Assembly: GCA_941918925.1 (NCBI GenBank)
Contig: OW799234.1
Coordinates: forward strand, 44,422,412-44,486,411
From: Phyto melanocephala
Lineage: Eukaryota > Arthropoda > Insecta > Diptera > Rhinophoridae
Length of the DNA: 64,000 bases
Direction of reading: 5' to 3'
Shown: one piece after another, positions 22,905 to 33,260 of the stretch
Position numbering within the stretch: position 1 is the first letter of the stretch
How the letters are laid out: each line of letters opens with the position of its first letter
Notes under the pieces: generated by a model
What the model was told of the DNA's origin: nothing
Databases searched by the model: none
Seen by the model: only the letters and a program-made list of their open reading frames with translations
Translations under genes and position numbers: made by a program

Positions 22905-23094
22905 AAAAAAAAATTTGTTTGTCTTAACTGGGATTCGAACCTACTAGGAATTTAGGGGGAAAAATTTGCCACGCCCATAAAAAAAAAATCCCGATCTGAT
23001 GGAAAAAAACCGACAACGGATTTGAGTTCAGCGCGTCAAAATCCATAAAGTCCACATAGTTTTATTTAATGGAGGATTTTGCTGCTGAGCAGTG
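22905..23094 (+). mobile_element. Second Transib-type end fragment
   Basis: Ends GAGCAGTG at 23094 (CACTGCTC on the other strand). The 190 bp inside it parallels the right subterminal region of the 20455-22518 element: both have TTTAGGGGG, GCCACGCC, a GATCTGATGG/GTACTAGAG block, GATTTGA-TT and CATATT/CATAAAG. The closest relative is the terminus at 61852 (CACTGCTCTGC). Only this end is present, and it adjoins a mini-me unit on the left. Confidence 0.6.
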
Positions 23095-23979
23095 TTATTT
23101 GACAAATTTGTTTTCTATTTCCTCTTGGTACTTCTCTGAAGAACCGCTTTTTTGTGCACGTCTTCTTTAGACTCTAAAACTGTAGCTATAATATCATCGT
23201 TGTTGTGATCATTTGATGACGTACACGCAAAGAAAAACTATGGTTACGACATTATCACGACGGTCATGCAATAGTTTCTATAACAATATTTGGTTGTCGA
23301 AAACAAGTAATAGTTATTTTTGTTTCATTTCATCAAATATTTTGTCACAATAATCAAGCATTTGTTTGAATTGTATTGTATCATTTAATGTTTACTTTTC
23401 ATAAAAAAAATTTAAAAATAGTATGATTTAAAAAAAAAAACAATTTGATAAAAGTAACATTATATTTAAAAGCATTAAAAATTACAAATAATCATTAAAT
23501 AATAGGTGAGACAACAGTATGATAACAAATTAGTCAAGCTATGATTTTTTTTCAATAATAATTTGATTTCAACTGCTCTTCTTGCTGAATAAATTTTTAT
23601 TATTTTAAAAGTTTGAGATGTCAAAAAAATGAAGAAAAATTTTGAAAAATTAAAGAAAATTTACAAATGAACGAGAAAATGTAAAAAAATATTGGTAAGT
23701 ATAAAAATTGCAATTAAATTGGTAAGTACAATCAATATGTATATGTTACAGCAAAAGACAATGGGGCATATTCATAGTCATCAAAAAAGTCGACTTTAAC
23801 AGTACTTAAGTCAATTTCTTAAAAAAGTCTACTCTAAGTCATTCATAGACGACTTAAAGTTGGTTTTTGACATTAAAGTCGGCTCTAAATTTAAAACCAG
23901 CTGAACCTGTTGTTAACTCTATTTACAATAACATCAGCTGTTCATTGTAAAGTTAGAAGATGTGTTGAAAATTAAAAAA

Positions 23980-24126
23980 ATGCCAAGATTTCAAGATATT
24001 GAAAGAGATTTTTCAATAACTGGTGATTTTTGTGTAAGGAAGCCTAAAAATTACAAAAATAGATTTAATCCCTTCGACCTAAGCGATGAAGATTTTTATT
24101 CCCGCCACAGATTTGACAAAATTACA
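23980..24126 (+). pseudogene. Harbinger transposase N-terminal stub
   Basis: From ATG 23980 the peptide MPRFQDIERDFSITGDF...NRFNPFDLSDEDFYSR parallels the start of the transposase at 25137 (RFNPFELDDEEFFSR). It breaks off at the internal deletion near 24126, so about 49 codons are left. All catalytic residues are missing. Confidence 0.75.
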
Positions 24127-24420
24127 ACTCGTAAGATGAAAGCATCGTTTCCCTTATAGCTTTCCACGAATTTTTTTTCTGTATTAATGAAATATCATTT
24201 CCTCTGTTTTCTACCACATCCAAGTGTGCGTTTACATACTCCCAGAGGCATTCTTTCTCAGAAGCACTCCAATTTGCATCTCTTGGCTTCTTCAGTTTCT
24301 GAAAGTAAAACATTTATTAAATGCCAAACTAAAAATATGTATATCACACATATGTACATGTGTATGTACATACATAAATATGTTATTGAGACTTACCATT
24401 TCTGTTTTTTTCCATTATTT
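24122..24420 (-). pseudogene. Harbinger-associated Myb/SANT-like protein, N-terminal stub
   Basis: The minus-strand exon (24313 downwards) reads KKPRDANWSASEKECLWEYV and DVVENRGNDISLIQKKNSWK, matching the start of the 277-residue protein at 27380-28273. A short first exon (MEKNRN, near 24413) with a GTAAG donor lies upstream, as in the intact gene. The frame stops at the deletion junction. Confidence 0.7.
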
Positions 24421-25136
24421 TAATAAATTTTGATTTTATACATAGATGTAAAACGTTTTAAAATTTTTATTTTTTATTGTTTGCTTTAACAAAAGTAAAC
24501 AAAAGAAAAGCAGCTGATCAAGTTGCCATTTTTTATTTTTTAAAAAGAAATTGTATGCCAGAGTTAAGCAAATAAGAGTTGACACCCATTTAAAGCCAGC
24601 TCAACTTAAAGTATACTCTTTTTTTGACTATGAATACCAAAAAGATAGTAAAAGCTTTTATCTTAGAGATTAACTTTAGTAAGAGCCGACTTTAGTTTAC
24701 GACTATGAATACAAGCAAAAATAATTTACCGTAAAAAAGCAAAGATTGTCGATTTTAATTGTAGTCATACATATATGTATATGATTATTGAATGCTACTT
24801 TAATTAAACATAATGGCCCATAATCATAGTCATAAAAAAGTGTACTTTAAGATTTCTAAAGTTGACTCTTTTTAAAAGTACACATTTTGTTAACTATAGA
24901 CATGTAAAAATATACTTTAATCGTTAAAACCTGTTTTTAATTTAAAACTAGCTGAAGTTGCTTCTAAGTAATTTAGCATCACTTTTAAATTAATCAGCTG
25001 TTTGTCACAAAACAATACATTTATTTCGCTGTGAAGTTTAAACAAATAGCAAAAGTTAAAAAGTTTCTAATTTGTTTTTAATTAAAAAGTTTTGTGAACT
25101 ATTAGAAAATAAATAGTGGTGTGTTTGTGAAGAACA

Positions 25137-26775
25137 ATGCTTAGAATCCAAAATATTAATAGAGATTTTGCAATTCTTGAAGATTTTCGAGAAGAAAGAA
25201 AGTCTAAGATTTACAGGAAGAGGTTTAATCCATTTGAACTTGACGACGAGGAGTTTTTTTCAAGATACAGGTTAGATAAGATTACTTCTGAATTTTTAAT
25301 AGACTTATTAGATCTTGAGGAACCTAAAAACAACAGAGGACTACCAATACCATTAAGTCTGCAAGTATTAACCACATTAAGATTTCTTGGAAGAAATGCT
25401 CATCAAAGTGATATTGGTAAGTAAATTTATTGCCAAAAAATACAAGAGTTCAAACATAAAACATTTTATTACTTATTTTTTAGCTGATTTGCATGGAATG
25501 TTTTAGACCACTGTAGGAAGAGTAATAAAAAGCATTTCTAAAAAAATTGCTTTATTACTTCCATATTTCGTTAAATTCCCTACAAATACTGAACTTGTGG
25601 AAGTTAAAAAGAAATTTTACCAGGTGGCTGGGTTTCCAACAGTAATTGGAAGTATTGACTGCACGCACGTCCGTATAAAATGTCCGGCAAAACAAGTTGG
25701 ACAAGAAATGGCAGGCCATTTTCTTAACAGGAAAGGCTTTTACTCGCTAAATGTTCAGGTAATTTCTTGCTATATCCTTACAGCTTTTCATATTAATATT
25801 TCTTTTATAAACGTTTACTTATCAGATCGTATGTGATGCAGACTGCAAAATAATTGACATTGTAGCCAGATCTAGAGGTTCAAAACATGATGCTAGAATT
25901 TGGTCTGAATGTCATCTTAAAAATAAGTTAGACCTCAGCAAAAGTGAGCACAACGGAGTATTATTAGGAGATGGCGGTTACCATTTGTCACCGATTTTAT
26001 TGACACCGATTAGAAATCCATCTACACCCAAAGAGGAAAGGTAGGAATTTGTTAAAAGTAAAGGCTTGACTAGTAAAATACAACCAACTATTTTAAAATT
26101 TAAAATCACAAATTGCAATGAAAATAATTGAACAAAATGAAATCTAGGCTAAGCTACGATATGGTCACTACATCTACGTACTTTATGGTGAAGGGTATTA
26201 TCAGATTCGACACGCCAGAATATAGCATTCTTACTTGTTTTTCTACACAAAATTTAATATGAATACAACAACAAGTCAATTTTTTCACATTTTAGTGTCG
26301 TTATACCATAATTTTTAGTTGACATGACATGGCAATGCTTAAAATTTTCCAGAATAACATTTTTACAGGAAAAATTTAATTGTGCAGTACTTACTTCTTT
26401 ACAGATACAACAAAATTCATATCGCAACTAGAAGCAAAATTGAATGTTTAAATGGACAATTAAAATCTAAATTTCGTTCAATATTCGAAAGACTTCGTGT
26501 TGATTTGGATACTGCAAAAAATGTAGTAGTTGCCGTTGCTGTGCTTCATAATATTGCAAAGGAGCGAAATTCTTCTTGTAAGTAAACTTAAATTTTAATG
26601 TTGCTTTTACTATACTAACACACATACTATTACAGTTTTAGATTCGTGTCCAGTTAATGTGTCAGAATCACCAATCTTAAATTCTAATGCAGTAAACAGC
26701 CTTGAAATTCAAACAGTTAGCAGAACAAATACTGGAAATGCATATAGAACAGCTTTCATAAACGCGTATTTTTAA
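25137..26775 (+). pseudogene. Harbinger transposase, five exons, one nonsense codon
   Basis: Exons 25137-25416, 25484-25758, 25826-26040, 26405-26577 and 26636-26775 join in phase at GT-AG introns to a 360-residue frame, typical for the family. Catalytic positions are visible: Asp in GSIDCTHVRI (exon 2), Asp in LLGDGGYHLSP (exon 3) and Glu in RSKIECLNGQLKSKF (exon 4). The frame is broken once by TAG at 25504-25506, in the context DLHGMF-stop-TTVGRV, where relatives usually have a polar residue. Intron 3 (364 bp) is enlarged by a mini-me fragment. The ATG at 25137 is chosen because the deletion derivative aligns from the same point. Confidence 0.85.
26138..26243 (-). repeat. Mini-me family B terminus inside a Harbinger intron
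   Basis: Contains GCTAAGCTACGATATGG, GTGAAGGGTATTATCAGATTC, a decayed hairpin (GACACGCCAGAATATAG) and CTTACTTGTTTTT. This is the terminal 100 bp of the family seen complete at 39968. It is a solo end within intron 3 of the transposase, leaving both splice sites intact. Confidence 0.7.
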
Positions 26776-27379
26776 GGAACAAATATTAATGCCTCTATTG
26801 TCGTTGTGAATCTTAATTTTTATTTAATTTAAATATTTTTTAAACAAATTGATTCATAAAAAATGCTTTTATTTAAACAAAAAACATAATGTTAGTCTAC
26901 ATATGTACCTATATTAATCAACAATTCTACTTAAATTTTCAGTAGAGGCCAAAAACAGTTTTTATGACATTTTAAGTGAACTTAAAAATCCAAAAACATT
27001 ATAGTAAATAAATTCCATTTTAAAATATAAAAATTAAGTGAAAATTTTGTGAAAACGAAAAATTTAAAATTTAAAACCATCTTGTTGATCAAGTGTAAGT
27101 GTATGTATAAATACATATGCACATAAAAACGTCAATAAAATCTTATTTAAATAAAATCAATTAAAATTCATAAATTGATTTTTGTACTTTATTAATTAAC
27201 AATGGGTTTTATTCATTACAAAAACTAAAAACATAACAAGTAAGTTAAAAAATACACATATAGTAAAAAAATAAAAAATTAAAGATTTTCAATTTGAAAG
27301 AATTATTTATATGTAAGTACATATGTATAATGTTTTCTAAATTTTTGGAAGTGTTTCTTAAAATAATATCTAGGTTGTA

Positions 27380-28273
27380 CTATTTTTGTTTAAGAGTTTG
27401 TATTTTTAAAATTTGTATTTCTGCATCGTATTCTATTTGCTTCTGAAGTCGCTGTAATTCAAGAGTGTAGAGTACCTTCTTGTGTTCAATTTCTTCTTGA
27501 AGTAGTTGTTTTTGAAGGTTGCTGATTTCTTCAGAGTGCAATGTTTCTTTTGCAATTTGACGTTGTCTTTCTAAAATAACATTTTTTTTCGATGGTGTTT
27601 TAGGAAGATCTCGAAGACGTTGAATTTTGGAAAAAGGATAATTGTTTTTCTTTTTATTGTCACATATAGATTTTACAGAAGTAGCTTGTTTACTTTCCTG
27701 GACTGTATTAACCAAGCTTTGTTTAGAAGTTGAGGGCGACTTATCCAATTCAATGACAATACTTTTATCCATGAAGCTTGAACTATTGTTCAACTCACAC
27801 TCTAAGTATTCTGGGATTTCGGTGCAATTGCTATCTATTAATATATCATCCTCTTCAAATTCGTGATAAATCATACCTTGGACTAGATTGTCCTCCGCAT
27901 TTATTTCGGGAATTCCTACACAATTACCAGTTGCAACTGACGACTTTTTTACGATGGCAACAGCTTTTCTGGCGCTTACCTTCATTCTCGTCCATTGAGA
28001 TTTGAGCTTTAAAATTTCATGTTCATAGCCTGCGGAAGCCATATCAGCCTGTATATCTTTCCATGCATTTTTTTTCTTAAGAATCATTGAAGTGTCGTTG
28101 CCTTTGTGTTCTACAATATCTAGGTGCAAATTTATACACTCCCGCAAAAGCTCTTTTTCGGCAGTACTCCAGTTTGCCTCTCTTTCTCTTGATTTCTTTT
28201 GTTCCTGTGAAAAGTTGCCATTAAAATACAAATCAAAATAGCCTAAATATTATATTAATTTTACCTTTTCCAT
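27380..28273 (-). CDS. Harbinger-encoded Myb/SANT-like DNA-binding protein
   Basis: Exon 1 (28273-28265) encodes MEK. After a 60-bp GT-AG intron, exon 2 (28204-27380) completes an uninterrupted 277-residue protein. The N-terminus (about residues 8-75) has the trihelix Myb/SANT pattern: REANWSTAEKELLREC, NAWKDIQADM and LKSQWTRMKVSARKA. The middle is acidic and Ser-rich. The last 70 residues form a coiled coil (KQLLQEEIEHKKVL, LQRLQKQIEYDAEI). In Harbinger elements this partner carries the transposase to TIR DNA. It converges on the transposase gene and appears intact. Confidence 0.8.
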
Positions 28274-28666
28274 TTTTCTTCCACAAATTTCTTTAGTTTT
28301 GCCGGTTACTTTTATTGTTTTACCGCTTTTTTTTAATTTTGAATGTCAGCTGTTTAGAGGTGCCACTTGTTTATTTTTCATTGTAGAATGTATGAAAATA
28401 CATCTATAATTGAGGTGGCACCCAGTTAAAGTCGGTTTAACCTAAAACATACTTTACTTTTGACTATAGTTGCAAACTAATTAAAAGCAGGTTTTTTATT
28501 TTAAGTTGTTTTTAAAAATAACCGACTTTAGTGTTTGACTATGACTATAGGCCAATAATTATAACTGGTAACCATTATACATATGTTTTAACCATTATCA
28601 TACAATTCAATCATAGTATGTTGCTCTTCGATTATGGCCACCACAACCATATTTTTTCTTTGCGTG

Positions 28667-28864
28667 TAGATGGATCGGCAAATTTTTTGCTGTTAAAATC
28701 ATCTACAGTGAACTCGAGATAACGTGAACTAATTTTTTCTAAGGCAATATAGGTACGTTTTTGAGTTTGTTCACATTACCGAATGTTTAGTATCAAAACC
28801 AAAAAGCAAGTATTTAACATTAAATAGAGCGTACAGCATGCCAATTTGAGTATACGTGTAGAGC
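28667..28864. other. Short spacer between transposons
   Basis: About 200 bp of DNA flanking two insertions. No feature was seen. Confidence 0.4.
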
Positions 28865-29132
28865 CAAGAATGATTAAATAAAGATTACGCCATCACGCAG
28901 CCATAAAAAAACATTTCTGCGCATGTAGGAATTCTGACGTCACTCAAGCTGTGTTTTCATTGGCTAATAAAATTCAGCTGTATAACTAATTATGTTTGTG
29001 TAAAAACGTGACAGTGGGACAAACTGTTATTTTTCTAACTAAATGTTTTAAAAGCAAACAAATTCTTTATATATATATATATATTTTCATTATTTTTATT
29101 ACAATATTTCACTATTATATTAGGTGTAGAAT

Positions 29133-29405
29133 TCATTTTGTTATTTTATCAAATTTTCTTTTTCGCTTGTAAGTATTTTTAGCGATTTCGACATTAAGTT
29201 TCCTAATTCTAAAATACATTCGACACCCAAAAAACAGGTTTTTCACGTCTTCACTGGCTTGAATTTCTTTTGCTTCCAACAATTGCTTTTGTAAATATCC
29301 GCTTGAAAGTAATAATTTGTTACCATTTAATTTAAAAAATATGGTGTAAGTCTGGAGGCGATCTTCTTCAAAATCAGTCGGCCTTGGAGCATTTTCCGCG
29401 ACCAA
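29133..29405 (-). pseudogene. P-type/THAP9-like transposase C-terminal exon
   Basis: A 90-residue open frame ending RKRKFDKITK-stop, with FFGCRMYFRIRKLNVEI near its end. An aromatic/Arg-rich RxYxRIRxLN stretch close to the stop is typical of THAP-containing P-like transposases. It starts in-frame without a credible initiator, so it is treated as an exon. Identification is tentative and leans on the TIR/TSD type. Confidence 0.5.
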
Positions 29406-29489
29406 TTTTTCTTCAAAACTATTTGGAATATCATTTTGCTTTTAAGTTTCACGTAGTCCTTCATATACATTTGCAACTTCAGTTTCATT

Positions 29490-29797
29490 AAGGCTATAAT
29501 ACACGGCATGTTTTTTACATCTGACTTTAAAATTTGTGAGACATTTGTAAATCTTCATGTCTGTCAAAATTGTACTTTTACGCTGACTGCTTTGCAGCAG
29601 AAGAGATTTCTGCCAACGACTGATGTCACATGTTTTTACAGAAGAAAATAGAGCGCACTCTAATTAAAATTTTCTCAGATGTCTCAACACATGTTTTTTT
29701 ACAGAAGTAATGTTTTAAAGGTAACACACGACATGTTTGTATTAGCAGTGGAGAATTTGACAAGTCAGATGTAAAAAACATGCCGTGTATTAGCTCC
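29490..29797. repeat. MITE nested in the P-type element
   Basis: Inverted ends share TAATACACGGCATGTTTTTT plus ACATCTGAC (about 29 bp identical). Left arm about 29494-29525, right arm 29763-29794. Internal copies of ACATGTTTTTTTACAGAAG repeat at 29630 and 29690. No coding content. It separates the THAP-like and C-terminal exons of the host element. Confidence 0.7.
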
Positions 29798-29923
29798 TTT
29801 AGCAGTTTTCGTTTCACTTTCAATAGCACTAGTGTCTAAAGACGGAACTGCATGGGATTTTAAAATTTTTGCACGCCGTTTGCTAAATTCTATTCATAAT
29901 GCCTTAGTAATGTACTGCAAGAA

Positions 29924-30115
29924 TTAATTTTGTTTTAACTTACCCATTTCAAATTTCAAGTTTCTTTCAAAATCTACTTGCTTGAAATTTAAAGCACAAA
30001 TTTTTTCTTCATCCACATTTACAGACTTCACTCGTTTGCAAAAAATTACCCATAACTTCCTTCGAGCTTCATCTTTTGAAAAATTGTAAAATGATACAGC
30101 TGTTTGAAAACACAA
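29924..30115 (-). pseudogene. THAP-like DNA-binding exon of the P-type element
   Basis: The frame reads FYNFSKDEARRKLWVIFCKR, then ICALNFKQVDFERNLKFEMG, ending at a GTAAG donor near 29943. This is the middle and end of a THAP domain: a F-P-like helix, W, then a C-x2-H-type motif decayed to CALNF, and the DFxR motif. The first C-x-C pair is not visible, so the zinc site is incomplete. Confidence 0.65.
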
Positions 30116-30585
30116 GAGTTTTATTAAATATACGCAAATTATTAGTTTTTAATATAATTTGTCACTTTTTTTTTGCTGTTACTTTGCTTGGATTTGCCCA
30201 CTGCACATTTCATATTTGCTCTCTTTCTTTTCTTTTCATTTTATTTTGTTTTCTGTTTTTATCAGTTTTGCAGCTTTTAAATAACCAAATTTAAACACTT
30301 TTTATATAATTTTAATATTTTAATATTATTTTTACGTATTTATTATAAAATATGACACGAAATTCATTGTTTATTAAGCACCGATGTAATACTTACTTTT
30401 TAGAACTCTCTGAGTAAATTAATTACAGGGCTGCCAACTTTTACAAAATACATAAATTTTTTGTAAGATATTATAAATTTTACATATGATACAGACTTTG
30501 TAACCTTTGCGAGGGGATTACTACGTTATCTAACGGTAAATCATGCGCAAGGCGTAATCTTTATTTAATCATTCTTGTGTAGACC

Positions 30586-32149
30586 TATTATTGTTGTGTG
30601 CCTCTTTCTGCAACATAGACTAACCAAGTATTTTAAAACAAATATTTTATTGTTTAATAACCTACCTACCTGTATCTGTACCTATATCAATGTTTATATT
30701 TAGTTTGCGACATAAAATTTACAAAAACAAGAAAAGCAAAAACTAAAAGAAAAATTTTTAGTTTGAAGAATTTTTATAAAGTTGAACCAATTTTAAAGGA
30801 AATAATCGGTCATCTTTGGATTAATTTTAATATTAGTCTGGTATATAATTTAATCGTCATCGTCGGTATCATTCTCTGTGCAATATTCTTTAGGATTAAT
30901 GTTCCAGCCTTCCATCCTAGAAACGAGCTTTCCTATTTCTACAGAAGAATACTTTTTCTTAAAACACTTTACTGATTTATGTCATCGGAGTCATGTTGGT
31001 TCAAAACTAAATTTAACATATTTTTCCATCATCTGTATGACATCTTGCAAAGTCTTAAAGAATAACTCAATATTTTATAAGTAACATATTAGTAGAAACT
31101 AAGAAATTTTAGATATTTGAATAGGTTAATAGGCATGACAAGCAATTAAAAATGTATAAAAAAAGCGAATAGAAAAGTGTTAGATATTGTTGACAATAAT
31201 TTTATTTAGTTATCGACAACAATCATAATTGCATACCTACAACTTTATTCCCATATTAAATTGTTTGACTCAAAGAAAGCTGAAAATACCCAAATTTTTT
31301 GATAAATCCGTAGTACTGGCAGCCCTGAAGAATGCATTAAATATTATTTTGACGCTAGACAGCAGACATTGTATTATGCATTTCGCCATATTAATTTGTA
31401 TTTTTTTAATACTTTTATCTTATTTACTTCATTTTCCTTTTTTTTTGCTTTTTATTACCAATTTTGTATGTTTTACATTTTATCTTTACTTTCGTCTTAT
31501 TCTTAAGCAACACCAATAAACATCAAAAGCCATGCGTCAAACATACCTACACAAAACAACAACAAAATAACAAATATTTCATTGTATTATTCATTGTAAA
31601 AGGGGAATGCAAAGAGCGGTAAAAAAGAAATTGAGAATGAGCGCAATACGAGCGTTTGTTTTAAAGAAGTTACAAAAAAATGGTGTGTACAATAAAGTGA
31701 TGTTTTTATTTTTTACTTTTTGTTGTTTTATTAATTCGGATATTGTATTTCGTTCGGTACAGTTTCGCATGTTGGTTGTTTGCCATTTTTTTTTTAAGTA
31801 GGTACGGTACCTATAATATTTTTTTATTATAAACGTGTATACCTACATTCTGAACGTATAAATTCGATGTGTGTATCATTTTAATTTGTCGGCATTTTTA
31901 TTTAGATATACATACATATGTATGTACCTTTATGTATGTACCTTTATGTATGTATGTATGTATGTAAGTATGTACAAACAGTAATGTTCGAAACAAAAGC
32001 AACTTAAAACTACTAAAAAATTATTAAAATATTTATTCCGTTTTTTAGGTATATTTTTAAAAAACTATTTAGGTATTTAATAGTTATAATAAGAAATACA
32101 ATATAATGCAATTGTAGGTACAAAACTAAAAATTCCTTAGTAGGTAGGT
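30586..32149. other. AT-rich DNA without recognisable genes
   Basis: Several 60-96-codon frames are hydrophobic, Phe/Leu-rich translations of T-rich DNA. A GTAT microsatellite lies at 31905-31970. Repeated TACCTA/TAGGTA words cluster at 31800-32160 beside the array that follows. No host exon could be supported. Confidence 0.4.
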
Positions 32150-33250
32150 ACCTAAGAATTCATTTTTGTCTTGTAGGTTCTCTAAAAAAAGGTACTTTTT
32201 TGAATCTTTATGGTACTTTTTGTATTTTCAGCGTTTGCGAAGCTTGAATTTTGAAATTAGTGACTATTGATGCAAGGTGAGACTGAAAATGTTATGGGCG
32301 ACCAAAAAGTTACTTTTTTGATTTTTTATGGTACTTTTTGTATATTATACGTTTATGAAGATATATTTGTACAATCAAGGACTATTGATTTCAGATGATA
32401 CTAAAAATGTTATAGGCGACCAAAAAGGTACTTTTTTGATTTTTTTTGTACTTTTTGTATTTTATACGTTCATGAAGGTAAGATTGTACAATTAAGGACT
32501 TTTGATTCCAGGTAAAACTGAATATGTTATAGGCGACCAAGAAGGTACTTTTTTGAATTTTTATGGTACTTTTTGTATTTTCAGCGTTTGCGAAGCTAGA
32601 ATTTCGAAAATAGTTACTATTGATACAAGGTGAGACTAAAAATGTTATGGGCGAGCAAAAAGGTACTTTTTCGAATTTCTATGGTACTTTTGTATTTTCT
32701 ACGTTTATGAAGATAGGATTGTACAATCAAGGACTATTAGTTCTAGGAAGACTAAAAATGTTATAGCTGACAAAAAAGGAACTTTTTGGAATTTTAATGG
32801 CACTTTTTGTATTTTCAACGTTTGCGAAGCTGGAATTTTGAAATTAGTGGCTATTGGTACAAGGTGAGACTGAAAATGTTATGGTCGGCCAAAAAGGTAC
32901 TTTTTTGAATTTTTATGGTACTTTTTGTATTTTGAACGTTTGCGAAGCTAGAATTTTTAAATTAGTGACTATTGATGCAAGGTGAGACAGAAAATATTAT
33001 GGGCGACGAAGGTTTTTTTTCTGAATTTTAATGGACTTTTTGTACTTTCTACGTTTATAAAGCTAAAATTGTAAAAGAAAGGATTGTTGATTTAATTTGA
33101 GAATTTAAATGATATTGGAGACACAAAAAAAGCCTTTTCGCATTTTTATTGTACTCCATGTATTTTTACGTTTGTAAACAAAGATTCTAAAAATTAGTGG
33201 TTTTTGATCCGAGGTCTAACTTCTAATATTATGGATGACCAAATTTACAT
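32150..33250. repeat. 118-bp tandem array, about nine units
   Basis: The landmark GTTATGGGCGACC or its variants recurs at 32291, 32409, 32526, 32644, 32760, 32878, 32996, 33112 and 33227 (steps of 115-118 bp). Each unit contains AAAAAGGTACTTTTTTG and GGTACTTTTTGTATTTT. Units fall into two types by the word after TACGTTT/GCGTTT: GCGAAGCT (units 1, 4, 6, 7) or ATGAAGAT-like (2, 3, 5, 8). Divergence rises toward the right end, which abuts a mini-me unit. A small satellite or an internal repeat of an unrecognised element. Confidence 0.85.
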
Positions 33251-33260
33251 TTACTCATTT

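Larger units (their letters stand above)
23763..24719 (+). mobile_element. Harbinger element, internal-deletion derivative
   Basis: Ends GGGGCATATTCATAGTCA and (inverted) CATAGTCG with AAGTCGRCT-type subterminal repeats. It is flanked by AAT at 23760-23762 and 24720-24722. The empty site in the 49.86-51.79 kb element has a single AAT, which confirms a 3-bp duplication. At 957 bp it retains only the 5' parts of the two convergent Harbinger genes, joined by a deletion near 24126. The ends are related to, but distinct from, those of 24815-28553. Confidence 0.85.
24815..28553. mobile_element. PIF/Harbinger transposon, full-length, two genes
   Basis: 3,739 bp with TIRs GGCCCATAATCATAGTCA / GGCCTATAGTCATAGTCA and AAT duplications (24812-24814, 28554-28556). 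A single AAT at the homologous empty site in the 49.86 kb element confirms the boundaries. As usual for Harbinger, it encodes a DDE transposase and a separate Myb/SANT-like DNA-binding protein. Here the two genes are convergent. Only one nonsense codon disables the transposase, so it is young or recently active. Confidence 0.9.
23224..28666. mobile_element. Unclassified TIR element (CACGCAAAG) carrying two Harbinger insertions
   Basis: The left end CACGCAAAGAAAAACTATGG (23224) is inverted at the right end (CCATATTTTTTCTTTGCGTG, to 28666). It is flanked by TA on both sides. Removing the two Harbinger insertions and their AAT duplications leaves about 741 bp of non-coding DNA, which aligns along its length (inverted) with 49858-51786. 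That copy has uninterrupted sequence at both Harbinger sites. A TA duplication would fit Tc1/mariner-like MITEs, but the second copy lacks TA. Confidence 0.8.
28865..30577 (-). mobile_element. P-type transposon, internally deleted
   Basis: Perfect 27-bp TIRs begin CAAGAATGATTAAATAAAG. They are flanked by TGTAGAGC (28857-28864) and TGTAGACC (30578-30585), an 8-bp target duplication with one mismatch, the size made by P elements. On the minus strand, a THAP-like exon lies near one end and a P-type C-terminal exon near the other. The GTP-binding and catalytic middle is gone. A MITE occupies 29490-29797. Confidence 0.8.

Noticed and set aside
22926..22945. Possible tRNA gene from GGTTCGAATCCC on the minus strand
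   Set aside because: Only a T-loop-like word; no acceptor stem, anticodon stem or A box at the proper distance.
30763..31519. Possible membrane-protein exons (hydrophobic frames)
   Set aside because: Hydrophobicity follows from T-rich DNA; no conserved start, splice or domain evidence.
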